Shown piece by piece: positions 37,855 through 47,464 of a stretch of 64,000 bases of DNA; the first letter of the stretch is position 1, and every line of letters begins with the position of its first letter. This stretch comes from Rubrivivax sp. GTDB taxonomy: Bacteria; Pseudomonadota; Gammaproteobacteria; Burkholderiales; Burkholderiaceae_C. The translations under genes and the position numbers were made by a program. The stretch covers positions 62,001 to 126,000 of the forward strand of contig JAUXRG010000108.1 in NCBI GenBank assembly GCA_030681795.1. The letters are read 5' to 3'. Below the pieces are notes generated by a model. The model did no database searches. It was not told the origin of the DNA and worked only from the letters and a program-made list of their open reading frames with translations.

Positions 37855-39565
37855 GGCGGGCGCGCTCCTGCTCCTGCAGCCGCAGCACGCGGCGCTGCAG
37901 CTTGCCGGTGGTGGTCATCGGCAGCTGCTCGATGAACTCGATCTCCTTGGGGTACTCGTAGGGCGCGAGCTGTCCGCGCACATGGTCCTGCAGGGCCTGC
38001 ACCAGCGCTGCGTCGCCCACATGGCCCGCCGCCAGCACCACATAGGCCTTGACCAACGCACCGCGCTCGGCATCGGGCTTGGGCACCACCGCGGCGTTGG
38101 CCACCGCAGGGTGCTTGACCAGGCAGTTTTCGATCTCGCTGGGCCCGATGCGGTAGCCCGCGGATTTGAAGAGGTCGTCGCTGCGGCCCTGGTACCAGAG
38201 GTAGCCGTCGGCGTCCATCACCGCCATATCGCCGGTGCGGCACCAGCTGTTCAAAGGGTCGCCGGTGAACTTGGCCCGCGTGGCGGCCTCGTTGCCCCAG
38301 TAGCCGAGGAAGAACACCGGGTCGGGGTGACCCTGCACGTCCAGGCGGTGCAGCGCCACGTCGCCTGGCGTGCCGCGCGGGCACTCGCGGCCCTCGTCGT
38401 CGATCACCGCCACGCGGTGGCCGGGGTAGGCGCGGCCCATGCTGCCCGCCCGCGCCGGCCAGGCCGGGTGGCGGCGGCCCTGGGCGTCGAGATAGCTGGC
38501 GCAATTGCCCACGATGTAGTTGACCTCGGTCTGGCCGAACATCTCGTTGACACCCACGCCCAGGGCCTGCCGGCACCAGTGGAATACCGCGTCGCCCACG
38601 GCCTCGCCGGCGCTCATGAGGGCCCGCAGCCGAAGCTCATAGTGCCGGCGCGGTTCGGGCACGGCTTTCATCATGGCCTTCAGCGCGGTCGGGAACAGGA
38701 AGGTGTGCGTGACGGCGTGGCGCTGCATCAGCTCGAAAGCCCGCTCGGGAGTGAAGCGGCCCTGGTAGGCCACGATGCGCCGGCCGAAATACAGCGCAGG
38801 CAGCAGCGCGTCCATCAAGCCGCCGGTCCAGGCCCAGTCCGCAGGGCTCCAGAACACCTCGTCGCGGCCGGCACCGAACCAGTTCTGGCTGCACACGAAC
38901 CCGCTCAGGTTGCCGATGAGCGCGCGGTGCGGAATCAGCGCGCCCTTGGGCGGCCCGGTGGTGCCGCTGGTGTAGATGAGCACGGCCGCGTCGTCGCCGC
39001 GCGTGTCCACCGGCACGAAGGGCGAGCCATCGGCGCCCAGCGCGCCGGCCCAGTCGGCGTCGCCCTGCCCGGCGGCGCCGCCCACCGCCAGCACGCTGCG
39101 CAGCGCCGGGCAGTCGGGCCGCGCAGTGCGCAGGTGGGTGATGGAGGATTCATCGGCGATGGCCACCACGGCAGCGCTGTGCTGCAGCCGATAGGCCAGC
39201 GCGTCCGGCCCGAAGAGCATGGACAGCGGCATCGCCACGGCGCCGAGCTGGTAGCACGCAATGTGCGCCACGGCCGTCTCGGGCCGCTGCGGCATGCAGA
39301 TGGCGACGCGGTCGCCCCGCTGCACGCCCAGCCGAACCAGCGCGTGGCTCAGCCGATCGGCCTGCGCCTGCAGCTCGCCATAGCTGAGCTGGCCAGCGCG
39401 CCCGTCTTCATGCTCCCAGGCGATGGCCACGCGGCGCGCCCAGGCGCGGCGCCGCGCCCAACGCCTGCAGCAGACCTCGGCGATATTGAAGTGCTCTGGC
39501 ACTTGCCAGCGAAAACCGGCGTGCAAGGCCGCGTAGGCGTCGGAAAGGGTGTTTGGTCTGACCAT
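37823..39565 (-). CDS. Acyl-CoA synthetase (AMP-forming, medium-chain or acetyl-like)
   Basis: A 580-residue adenylate-forming enzyme that activates a carboxylic acid to its CoA thioester. Motifs: IYTSGTTGPPKGALIPH (P-loop), FGQTEVNYIVGN, WCRTGDMAVMDADGYLWYQGRSDD and the C-terminal catalytic Lys in TTTGKLQRRVL. It resembles the acetyl/medium-chain acyl-CoA synthetase branch rather than long-chain FadD. ATG at 39565 (MVRPNTLSD) is chosen; upstream codons in the frame look non-coding. It is divergent from the HD-GYP-like gene (128 bases between starts). The substrate is unknown. Confidence 0.91.
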   Translation of the reverse strand: MVRPNTLSDAYAALHAGFRWQVPEHFNIAEVCCRRWARRRAWARRVAIAWEHEDGRAGQLSYGELQAQADRLSHALVRLGVQRGDRVAICMPQRPETAVAHIACYQLGAVAMPLSMLFGPDALAYRLQHSAAVVAIADESSITHLRTARPDCPALRSVLAVGGAAGQGDADWAGALGADGSPFVPVDTRGDDAAVLIYTSGTTGPPKGALIPHRALIGNLSGFVCSQNWFGAGRDEVFWSPADWAWTGGLMDALLPALYFGRRIVAYQGRFTPERAFELMQRHAVTHTFLFPTALKAMMKAVPEPRRHYELRLRALMSAGEAVGDAVFHWCRQALGVGVNEMFGQTEVNYIVGNCASYLDAQGRRHPAWPARAGSMGRAYPGHRVAVIDDEGRECPRGTPGDVALHRLDVQGHPDPVFFLGYWGNEAATRAKFTGDPLNSWCRTGDMAVMDADGYLWYQGRSDDLFKSAGYRIGPSEIENCLVKHPAVANAAVVPKPDAERGALVKAYVVLAAGHVGDAALVQALQDHVRGQLAPYEYPKEIEFIEQLPMTTTGKLQRRVLRLQEQERARLSTSSPPTGP

Positions 39566-39693
39566 GCCAAAGCTTAAGCGCCCCGGCAGATTTCGGCAGC
39601 CCGGGGCCGACCCGATGCAGTGCGGGTCAAGTTCGCCGCGGGTTTGCCGAAGAACGCTCATCGCCTTGCGGCCCGCTGTCTGCCCCACACACC

Positions 39694-40815
39694 ATGCACT
39701 TCGCCGAGCTCTCCACCGTCAAGCACCGCATTCACCTGGGTGCCCCGCTGCCCTTCAACGTGCGCGATGCCGATGCCACCTTGCTGCTGGCGCGGGGCCA
39801 GCAGATCGAGTCGGCCGAGCAGCTCGCGGCCTTGTTCACGCGCGGCGCGCTGGTCGACGTGGCCGAGTTGCAGACCGCGCGTGAGGAAATCCTCAAGGCG
39901 CCCCGCGAACAGCTGCCCCGGCTGTGGGCTCGCAGCCTGGACCGCATGTCGACGGTGCTGCAAGAGCAGCCCGGGCAAAATTTCGGCGCCGCACTGGACG
40001 AGGCGGCCGCGCCGGCGCAGGCCCTGATCGAGCGCGACCCCGACCTGGCCATCTTCCAGGTCCTGCGCCAGGGCAGCAACGATGACGTGGCTTATGGCGC
40101 CCGGCGTTCGCAGCAGACGGCCATCGTGGCATTTCTGGTCGCCCAGCGCCTGGGCTGGGATGCACCCCAGTGCGAGACCATGTTCAAGGTGGCCCTGACG
40201 ATGAACCTCTCGATGCTCGAACTGCAGGGCGAGCTCTCGCGCCAGCGCGTGCCACCCACGCCCGAACAGCGTTCAGCGCTGCAGTCGCACCCGATGCGCA
40301 GCGTGCGCATGCTGCAGCTGGCAGGGGTCGCAGACTCGGTCTGGCTGGACGCGGTGCTGCAGCATCACGAACAGGAAGACGGAGGCGGCTACCCCAGCGG
40401 CAGCGCAGAGATCAACGAGCTGGCATCGCTGGCACGCCGCGCCGATGTCTATACCTCCAAGCTCGCCTCGCGCGCCACGCGCGACGCGCTGGCCGCCGAT
40501 CTGGCCGGGCGCCAGATGTTCATGCAGGACCCCGGCCACCCGATGACGGCCGCGCTGGTCAAGGAGTTCGGCATCTACCCACCGGGCTGCCATGTGCGCC
40601 TGGCCTCGGGCGAGCTGGCCATCGTGGTGGCGCGCGGCGCGACCATCACGACGCCGGTGGTGGCCTGCCTGACCAACGAGCGCGGCGCGCCGCTGGCCAC
40701 CGCGCTGCGGCGCGAAACTACCGCCAAGAGCCACGCCGTGGTGGGCGTGGTGGGCGAAGGCAGCCTGCCGGCACGCCTGTCGCTGGACCACCTGGCGGCA
40801 CTGGTGACGGGCTGA
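39694..40815 (+). CDS. Degenerate HD-GYP domain protein
   Basis: A 373-residue protein. The N-terminal 120 residues contain LGAPLPFNVRDADATLLLARGQ, resembling a small regulatory domain often found before HD-GYP domains. The HD-GYP region is around 125-300: HHEQEDGGGYPSG at residues 224-236 matches the GYP signature exactly, and LQSHPMRSVRML keeps its His. However, the first metal-binding His-Asp pair is replaced by TMNLS, so hydrolysis of c-di-GMP is doubtful; it could be a binding sensor. A C-terminal segment of about 70 residues (GCHVRLASGELAIVVARG) is like that in other HD-GYP regulators. ATG at 39694. Confidence 0.82.
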   Translation: MHFAELSTVKHRIHLGAPLPFNVRDADATLLLARGQQIESAEQLAALFTRGALVDVAELQTAREEILKAPREQLPRLWARSLDRMSTVLQEQPGQNFGAALDEAAAPAQALIERDPDLAIFQVLRQGSNDDVAYGARRSQQTAIVAFLVAQRLGWDAPQCETMFKVALTMNLSMLELQGELSRQRVPPTPEQRSALQSHPMRSVRMLQLAGVADSVWLDAVLQHHEQEDGGGYPSGSAEINELASLARRADVYTSKLASRATRDALAADLAGRQMFMQDPGHPMTAALVKEFGIYPPGCHVRLASGELAIVVARGATITTPVVACLTNERGAPLATALRRETTAKSHAVVGVVGEGSLPARLSLDHLAALVTG

Positions 40816-40816
40816 C

Positions 40817-41305
40817 TCAGCGCGGCGCGAAAGCCGCCAGCGCGCCCCCGCCCACCCGGCAGATGCGCCAGTCGGGCATGAGTGTGGCGCCCATGCTCTG
40901 GTAGAAGCGAATGGCGTTCTCGTTCCAGTCGAGCACGCTCCACTCGAAGCGGCCGCAACCACGCTCCACGGCCAGTGCACCCAGGTGTTGCAGCAGCGCC
41001 TTGCCCAGGCCCGTGCCGCGGTGCGCCGGCTGCACATAAAGGTCTTCCAGGTACAGCCCCGGCTGCCCGAGAAAAGTCGAGAAGTTGGTGAAGAACAGGG
41101 CGAAGGCGACGACGCGGCCCTCGACCTCACCGACCACCGCCTCGGCCACCGGCCGTGGGCCGAAGAGATGCGGGTGCAACGATTCGGGTGTCGCCACGAC
41201 GAGGTGGGCCAGATGTTCGAACTCGGCCAGCTCGCGGATCAGGCCGACGATGGCGCTCAGGTCGGCCGGCGTGGCCGGGCGCAGGGTGTGCGGGGTGGGG
41301 GTCAT
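40817..41305 (-). CDS. GNAT family N-acetyltransferase
   Basis: A 162-residue acetyltransferase that transfers acetyl from acetyl-CoA to an amine. The core motif A is LYVQPAHRGTGLGKALLQHLG (RGTGLG binds the pyrophosphate), motif B WNENAIRFYQSMGA follows, and the N-terminus has LRPATPADLSAIVGLIREL. It resembles the diamine or spermidine acetyltransferase-like group but the substrate is not readable. ATG at 41305 (MTPTPHTLRP) is chosen over one 24 bases upstream. Its stop lies one base past the stop of the convergent HD-GYP-like gene. Confidence 0.9.
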   Translation of the reverse strand: MTPTPHTLRPATPADLSAIVGLIRELAEFEHLAHLVVATPESLHPHLFGPRPVAEAVVGEVEGRVVAFALFFTNFSTFLGQPGLYLEDLYVQPAHRGTGLGKALLQHLGALAVERGCGRFEWSVLDWNENAIRFYQSMGATLMPDWRICRVGGGALAAFAPR

Positions 41306-41421
41306 TGGCGGGATTGTGACGCGCTGCAACTCAGGCGGACTTTCACACCCGCTGGCTCGCTATTTGAGCTATCGGCGGATGAGAATGACCACAAAGTCAA
41401 ATCCACTGAGAGGGGGAAAAC

Positions 41422-44208
41422 ATGCAAGCTGCCGGCCTGCCCTACTGGGGCAAGGCACGCTCCGATGGCGCATCGACCCCCGCGGTGCAATGTCATTTGC
41501 TCGTCTACCACTGCCTCGACGTGGCCGCCGTGGGCATCGAGGTTTTGCGGCGGTTGCCGGCTATGCGCGGCCTGTTTTCCGGCAGACTGGGCCTGCGCGA
41601 GGACCAGCAGGAGTCATGGATCGCGTTCTGGCTGGCCTTGCACGACCTGGGCAAATTCGCCGAATCGTTCCAAGGCCAGTGCCCTGACCTCTTCGAAGCG
41701 CTGCGCGGCCGCCCGCCCAACCCCGCCAAGCCCTACACGCTGCGCCACGACAGCCTGGGGATGTTGTTCTGGACGGCCGTGCTGCGCGACCGGGTGATCG
41801 ACGACGCCTGGTTCGGGCCCCGATCTGAGAACCTGGCTGATGGCCTGGACTGGTGGACCCGGGCCTGCACCGGCCACCACGGCCAACCGCCGACAGAAGG
41901 CGACCACTGGGGCCAGCACTTCGATCCACAGCAGGACCGCGCCGCCACACTGGCATTCGTGGACGCGCTGCGCGAACAGTTCATCGGCACCGACCTGGCC
42001 GAAGCCATCGCCGCGCAAGATCCCTCGGTTTTCCTTGCCACCAGTGTCGAACTGTCGTGGTGGCTGGCCGGGCTGGCTGTGCTGGCCGACTGGCTGGGCT
42101 CGAACACCGCGTACTTCGCGTACCAGGATCAGCCGCTGCCTCTGGCCGACTACTGGCAGCATGCACGCCGGCAGGCAGCCCTGGTGTTGGATGCCAGCGG
42201 CGTGATACCGCCCGCCAGCGCCGCCCTGCTGTCGTTCCATGGACTGTTCCCGACCCTGCCCGCGCCGTCGCCACTGCAGCAATGGGCCGCGCAGACGAGA
42301 CTGCACCGCGGGCCGCAGATCCACCTGCTGGAAGACGTCACCGGCGCTGGCAAGACCGAGGCCGCCTTGATGCTGACCCACCGCCTATTGGCTGGCGCTC
42401 ACGCCGACGGGTTCTTCATCGCGCTGCCCACCATGGCCACGGCCAATGCGATGTACGGACGCATTGCCCAAACCTATGCGCGCCTGTTCGCTGACCCCAC
42501 CAGCCTGGTGCTGACCCATGGCCAGCGCTCGCTGGTGGACGACTTCGCCGCCACCGTGCTGCCGGCGGGAGCGCAAGAGAGGGACGCCCGCCAGCTCGAC
42601 GAGACCGCCTCGGCGCGCTGCACGGCATGGCTGGCTGACCACAACAAGCGCGCGCTGCTTTCGCCGGCCGGCGTGGGCACCATCGACCAGGCCCTGCTGG
42701 CGGTGCTGCACAGCAAGCACCAGTCGCTGCGCCTGCTGGGCTTGCTGCGCAAGGTGCTGGTGGTGGACGAAGTGCACGCCTGCGACACCTACATGCAAGG
42801 CGTGCTTGAGGTGCTGCTGGAATTCCACGCACGGGCTGGCGGCAGCGCCATCCTGCTGTCGGCCACGCTGCCGCAGCGCATGAAGCAGGCCCTGCTGGCG
42901 GCCTTCGCGCGCGGCGTGCAGGCCCCCGCCCCACGCGCCAGCGAAGCGGGCTACCCACTGGCCACCTCCTGGCCCGCTGACGATGACAACGCCCTTTCTG
43001 AAGAGTGCATCGCCACGCGGGCCGACGTGCAGCGACGGGTCGAGGTCCGCTGCAGCAGCGACCTCGCCGAAGTCGAGACCGCCATCGCGCAGGCGCTGGT
43101 GGCGGGGCAATGCGTGTGCTGGGTGCGCAACACGGTGGCCGACGCCGTGGCCGCCTTCGACCGCTTCGCGCCCGATCTGCCCGCCGGGCACCTGCTGCTC
43201 TTCCACGCCCGTTTCGCGCTGCACGACCGGCTGGCCATGGAACAGCGCGTGCTCGAAGCCTTCGGCAAGACGAGCACGCCCGCGCAGCGTGCCGGCCGGC
43301 TGCTGATCGCCACCCAGGTGGTCGAGCAGTCGCTGGACGTCGATTTCGACCTGCTCGTCACCGACCTGGCGCCCATCGACCGCGTCATCCAGCGCGCTGG
43401 CCGCCTGCGCCGCCACCGCCGCGCGGCCGACGGCATGCCGCTGCGTGACCCCGCCGTCGCCGACCAGCGTGGCGAGCCCTGCCTGTGGGTGCTGGTGCCG
43501 CCCTGGGCCGACGCACCCGATGCGCGTTGGTTCAAATCCGCCTTCCCCAAAGCTGCGGCGGTCTATCCGAACCATGGTCAGCTGTGGCTGACGGAGCGCG
43601 CACTGCGCGAAGGCGCCTTCACCATGCCCGACGACGCGCGCCGCCTGATCGAAGGCGTCTTCGGCGCCGACGCAGACATTCCGCCCGGGCTGGAAACCAA
43701 TGTACTGGCGGCCGAGGGCCAGGGTTACGCTGCGCAGACCCAGGCGCAGATGAACACGCTCACCCTGTCGCAGGGCTACCAGCGCGGCGGCATCGACTGG
43801 TGGACCGAGGCCAAGACACCGTCGCGCCTGGGCGACGCCAGCAGCTCCGTGGCACTGGCACGCTGGGTCGACGGGCGGTTGCAGCCATGGGTGAGCCGGC
43901 CACACGGCTGGGCCTACAGCAGCCTGCGCGTGGCCGAACGCCTGATCGCCGCTACTGCACCCGAAGCCGACGCGCGGCGGCAGGCCGCGCTGGACGCCAC
44001 GCTGGCCGAGCTGCCCGCGCAAGGCCGCTGGACCGTGCTGCTGCCGCTGACCGAAACGGCCCAGGGCTGGGTCGGCCAGGCGCTGGCCGCCGCGCGCAAG
44101 GGCCAGGCGCCACGCCGCCTGACGTGGTGCTACGACGAACAGCGCGGCCTGCGCCTGATCGACCCTGCTGGCACCGAACCCGCCTTGAAGGAGGACCCCG
44201 AGACATGA
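41422..44208 (+). CDS. cas3: CRISPR-associated nuclease/helicase Cas3 (type I-E)
   Basis: A 928-residue effector nuclease that Cascade recruits to unwind and degrade foreign DNA. The HD nuclease domain occupies about residues 1-260 (LALHDLGKF, CTGHHGQPP). The SF2 helicase follows: Walker A GAGKTEAAL near residue 307, DEVHACD near 449, LLSATLPQR near 478, and the motif VI QRAGRLRRH near 657. A C-terminal domain ends the protein. ATG 41422 has a strong site, GAGAGGGGG, before it. It overlaps casA by four bases. It is the first gene of a eight-gene cas operon and is full length for type I-E Cas3. Confidence 0.97.
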   Translation: MQAAGLPYWGKARSDGASTPAVQCHLLVYHCLDVAAVGIEVLRRLPAMRGLFSGRLGLREDQQESWIAFWLALHDLGKFAESFQGQCPDLFEALRGRPPNPAKPYTLRHDSLGMLFWTAVLRDRVIDDAWFGPRSENLADGLDWWTRACTGHHGQPPTEGDHWGQHFDPQQDRAATLAFVDALREQFIGTDLAEAIAAQDPSVFLATSVELSWWLAGLAVLADWLGSNTAYFAYQDQPLPLADYWQHARRQAALVLDASGVIPPASAALLSFHGLFPTLPAPSPLQQWAAQTRLHRGPQIHLLEDVTGAGKTEAALMLTHRLLAGAHADGFFIALPTMATANAMYGRIAQTYARLFADPTSLVLTHGQRSLVDDFAATVLPAGAQERDARQLDETASARCTAWLADHNKRALLSPAGVGTIDQALLAVLHSKHQSLRLLGLLRKVLVVDEVHACDTYMQGVLEVLLEFHARAGGSAILLSATLPQRMKQALLAAFARGVQAPAPRASEAGYPLATSWPADDDNALSEECIATRADVQRRVEVRCSSDLAEVETAIAQALVAGQCVCWVRNTVADAVAAFDRFAPDLPAGHLLLFHARFALHDRLAMEQRVLEAFGKTSTPAQRAGRLLIATQVVEQSLDVDFDLLVTDLAPIDRVIQRAGRLRRHRRAADGMPLRDPAVADQRGEPCLWVLVPPWADAPDARWFKSAFPKAAAVYPNHGQLWLTERALREGAFTMPDDARRLIEGVFGADADIPPGLETNVLAAEGQGYAAQTQAQMNTLTLSQGYQRGGIDWWTEAKTPSRLGDASSSVALARWVDGRLQPWVSRPHGWAYSSLRVAERLIAATAPEADARRQAALDATLAELPAQGRWTVLLPLTETAQGWVGQALAAARKGQAPRRLTWCYDEQRGLRLIDPAGTEPALKEDPET

Positions 44209-45842
44209 ACTTGCTTCACGACCCCTGGATGCCGGTGCGCGACGATCAAGGCCGGCGCCACTGGATCACGCCTGACCGGCTGTCCGACCCCGCGTGGCGC
44301 GCCTTCGACGCCGACCGGCCCGACTTCAACGGCGCACTGGCGCAGTTCGCCATCGGGCTGCTGCAAACCACCACGCCGGTGGCCGACGGCATCGGCTGGC
44401 GCAAGCTGCTGAATACACCGCCCGATGCGGGCACGCTGCAGCAGTGGTTCGAGCCAGTAACCGCCGCTCTGGTGTTGGATGGCGATGGGCCAAGGTTCAT
44501 GCAGGATCTGGACCTAGGCAGCGACGGTGTCGCCGTCAACGAGATCGCCGCGCTGCTCATCGAATCGCCGGGCGAACAGACGGTGAAGAACAACGCCGAC
44601 CACTTCGTCAAACGGGCGCAGGTCAATGCACTGTGCCGACCGTGCGCAGCCCTTGCACTCTTCACCCTGCAGCTCAACGCACCCTCGGGCGGTGCCGGGC
44701 ACCGCACCGGCTTGCGCGGTGGCGGCCCACTGACGACGCTGGTGCTGGCACCTGGCGAGGCCAGCCTGTGGCAGCACCTGTGGATGAACGTCGTCAACCG
44801 GCCGGACTTTCTGGCGCACGGCGGCGATGCCGCGCGAGTTGACCCGCAGCGCAGCTTTCCGTGGCTCGGGCCGCTGAGCGCGCTGCAAATGCCCACGCCG
44901 CAGGGCGAACTGGCGCAGTCACAGGTGCACCCGGCTCACCTGTTTTGGGCGATGCCCCGGCGCATCCGTCTGGACATCGGCGCGCATGCAGGCGGGCTCT
45001 GCGACAACTGCGGGCGGGCAACGGCATCGCTCGTCAGCCGCTACGCCACCAAGAACTACGGGCTCAACTACAAGGGCGCTTGGAGCCACCCGCTGTCGCC
45101 CTACTACGCCAGCAAGGAAGACTGGTTGCCACTGCATCCGCAACCCGACGGCCTGGGCTACCGCCACTGGCTGGCCTGGGTGCTGGGCGCCGCCAACAAC
45201 AAGCAGTCCACCCGTGTGGCGCAGGTTGTTGACCGCGCACTGTCGCTGCCGCAGCGCACCCTCGGCGGCCCGCTGCGGCTGTGGGCCTTCGGCTACGACA
45301 TGGACAACATGAAAGCGCGCTGCTGGTATGAATCAACGCTGCCGATGTATGGCCTTGCGGATTGCAGCACCGACACACGCAAGGGCGTTCAGTCCGAGGT
45401 GGCGCGCTGGCTCGCCGCTGCAGAGTTGGCGGGCATGTACCTGCGCGGTGCGGTCAAGGACGCCTGGTTCAGCGCCGATGCCCGCGGCGACTTCAGCCAC
45501 ATCGACGCCACGTTCTGGAGCGCGACCGAGCCTGCTTTCTACCGCCAGTTGCAGGCGCTGATCGACGCTGCGCGAGAAGCCGCTGAGCTGCCCCCACTGC
45601 CTACCCGCGAAACCTGGCACGCCGTGCTGACCCGCACCGCCCTGCGCCTGTTCGACGACACCTTTGCCGGCGCCGGAGCGGTCGAGCGCCAGAACCCGCG
45701 CCGCATCGCCTTGGCGCACAAGCAACTGCGCAACAGCCTGTACGGACCGAAGCTCAAGCAGGCTCTCGCCCTGCCGGTCGATGCGTCAGACACCAAGGCG
45801 CCGCGAAAGTCCGTCAAACGCACCCCGAAGGAAACCACATGA
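44205..45842 (+). CDS. casA: Cascade large subunit CasA/Cse1
   Basis: A 545-residue large subunit of the type I-E Cascade complex (also Cse1 or Cas8e), which recognises the PAM and recruits Cas3. Typical segments: MNLLHDPWMPVRD at the N-terminus, HFVKRAQVNALCRPCAALAL, RTGLRGGGPLTTLVL, the CDNCGRATASLVSRYATKNYG segment and a C-terminal four-helix part with a basic tail. ATG at 44205 overlaps the cas3 stop by four bases; it also overlaps casB. Confidence 0.96.
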   Translation: MNLLHDPWMPVRDDQGRRHWITPDRLSDPAWRAFDADRPDFNGALAQFAIGLLQTTTPVADGIGWRKLLNTPPDAGTLQQWFEPVTAALVLDGDGPRFMQDLDLGSDGVAVNEIAALLIESPGEQTVKNNADHFVKRAQVNALCRPCAALALFTLQLNAPSGGAGHRTGLRGGGPLTTLVLAPGEASLWQHLWMNVVNRPDFLAHGGDAARVDPQRSFPWLGPLSALQMPTPQGELAQSQVHPAHLFWAMPRRIRLDIGAHAGGLCDNCGRATASLVSRYATKNYGLNYKGAWSHPLSPYYASKEDWLPLHPQPDGLGYRHWLAWVLGAANNKQSTRVAQVVDRALSLPQRTLGGPLRLWAFGYDMDNMKARCWYESTLPMYGLADCSTDTRKGVQSEVARWLAAAELAGMYLRGAVKDAWFSADARGDFSHIDATFWSATEPAFYRQLQALIDAAREAAELPPLPTRETWHAVLTRTALRLFDDTFAGAGAVERQNPRRIALAHKQLRNSLYGPKLKQALALPVDASDTKAPRKSVKRTPKETT

Positions 45843-46333
45843 CCGCGCTGAACTTTCGCCCGCAACAAGCCTGGGGCGACCTGCTGCTGCGCTGGTGGCG
45901 CGACCTGGCACAGGACACCGGCGGCCGCGCCGCCCTGCGCCGCGCGCCCGACATCACGGCCGTGGTCATGCTGCCGGCCTACCAGCACCTGCACCGGCGC
46001 CTGCTGGCCGCCGGCTGGCCCGACCAGCCCTGGCACAACGACCGGCTGGCCGCCGCTGCCGGCCTGCTGGCCCACGTCCGCGAACACAGTGAACGCAACC
46101 TGCCGCAGGCCATGAGCGAAGGTGACAAACCCTGCGTCAGCCCGCTGCGCTTCATGCGCCTGCTCGATTCGCCGGACATCGACGCCTTGTTCAGCGGCCT
46201 GCGGCGCGCACTGCCCTTGATCCAGCACCGCACCGACGTGCTGGCCCTGGCCACCGATGTCGTCAACTGGGGCGACGCGGTCAAGAAGCGCTGGGCTTAC
46301 GCCTACCACTGGCCGGCCAAGGCCGGCGGCTGA
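45839..46333 (+). CDS. casB: Cascade small subunit CasB/Cse2
   Basis: A 164-residue helical small subunit of type I-E Cascade, present as a dimer that binds the non-target strand. Residues are rich in Arg, Leu and Ala, with FRPQQAWGDLLLRWWRDLAQ at the N-terminus and LRFMRLLDSPD in the middle, which are usual in Cse2. ATG at 45839 overlaps the casA stop (ATGA). 60 bases separate it from casC. Confidence 0.92.
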   Translation: MTALNFRPQQAWGDLLLRWWRDLAQDTGGRAALRRAPDITAVVMLPAYQHLHRRLLAAGWPDQPWHNDRLAAAAGLLAHVREHSERNLPQAMSEGDKPCVSPLRFMRLLDSPDIDALFSGLRRALPLIQHRTDVLALATDVVNWGDAVKKRWAYAYHWPAKAGG

Positions 46334-46393
46334 TTGCGCCCCCCTCACCTGCACCTCACTTCCACTTCACATTTCCATCAGGGAGTCACCACC

Positions 46394-47461
46394 ATGTCCC
46401 GTTTCATCCAGCTCCACGCCCTCACCGCCTACCCGCCCGCCAACCTCAACCGCGACGACACCGGCCGCCCCAAGACCGCCTTGCTCGGCGACGCGCTGCG
46501 GCTGCGCATTTCGTCGCAGAGCCTGAAGCGGGCGTGGCGCACCTCAGACGTGTTCGAAGGTGCCATCGGAGCCCAGCACCTGGGCACCCGCACCAAGCTG
46601 CTTGGCATCGAGATCTACAAGCTGCTCGCCGCAGGTGGCGTGGGCGAGAAACCCGCACGCGAGTGGGCGCGCGCCATCGCCGGGCAGTTCGGCAAGCTCA
46701 AGGCCGACAAGAAGACCGATGCCAACGACGACCTGCAGATCGAACAGCTCGCCCATGTCAGCCCTGACGAACGGGCTGCGGCCGATGCGCTGGCGAAGGC
46801 CTGCGCCGAACGCAAGAGCGAGCCGACGGCTGACGAGCTGAAATTGCTGACCAAGCCCAGGGCGGCGGTGGACATTGCGATGTTTGGCCGCATGCTGGCC
46901 GACACGCCCGCCTTCAACATGGAAGCCGCCGTGCAGGTCGCCCACGCCATCACCGTGCACAAGGCCGCCGTCGAAGACGACTTCTTCAGCGCCGTCGATG
47001 ACCTGAACCAGGGCCTGGAGGACAAGGGCGCCGGGCACATCGGCGAACGCGGCTACGGCGCGGGCCTGTTCTACCTCTACGTCTGCATCAACCGTGAGTT
47101 GCTGCAGCAAAACCTGGGTGGCGACGCCGACCTCACCGCCCAGGCGCTGGACGCGCTCTTGCACGCCATCACGCAAGTCGCACCCACCGGCATGCAGAAC
47201 AGCTTCGGTTCACGTGCCCACGCCAGCTACCTGCTGGCCGAGAAGGGCGACCAGCAACCACGCTCGCTGGTGCAGGCCTTCCTGAAACCCGTCAAGCCGT
47301 ATGGCGAGCGCGACATGCTGGCGCTGGCCGTCGAAGCGCTGACCCAGCGCCGCGACAACTTCGACAAGGTGTATGGCGACTGCGCCAGCAGCCGTTGCCA
47401 TTTCGACGTCGAGAAGGGCGAGGGCTCGCTGGCCGAGGTGGTGGCCTTCGTCAAGGGGTAG
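46394..47461 (+). CDS. casC: Cascade backbone subunit CasC/Cas7e
   Basis: A 355-residue Cas7-family protein (Cse4) that polymerises along the crRNA to form the Cascade backbone. The N-terminal signature is intact: HALTAYPPANLNRDDTGRPK, followed by LRLRISSQSLKRAWR. The C-terminal part has SFGSRAHASYLLAEKGD. ATG 46394 follows CAGGGAGTC. A 60-base intergenic stretch upstream may hold its own translation signal but no promoter is obvious. Confidence 0.95.
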   Translation: MSRFIQLHALTAYPPANLNRDDTGRPKTALLGDALRLRISSQSLKRAWRTSDVFEGAIGAQHLGTRTKLLGIEIYKLLAAGGVGEKPAREWARAIAGQFGKLKADKKTDANDDLQIEQLAHVSPDERAAADALAKACAERKSEPTADELKLLTKPRAAVDIAMFGRMLADTPAFNMEAAVQVAHAITVHKAAVEDDFFSAVDDLNQGLEDKGAGHIGERGYGAGLFYLYVCINRELLQQNLGGDADLTAQALDALLHAITQVAPTGMQNSFGSRAHASYLLAEKGDQQPRSLVQAFLKPVKPYGERDMLALAVEALTQRRDNFDKVYGDCASSRCHFDVEKGEGSLAEVVAFVKG

Positions 47462-47464
47462 GCC

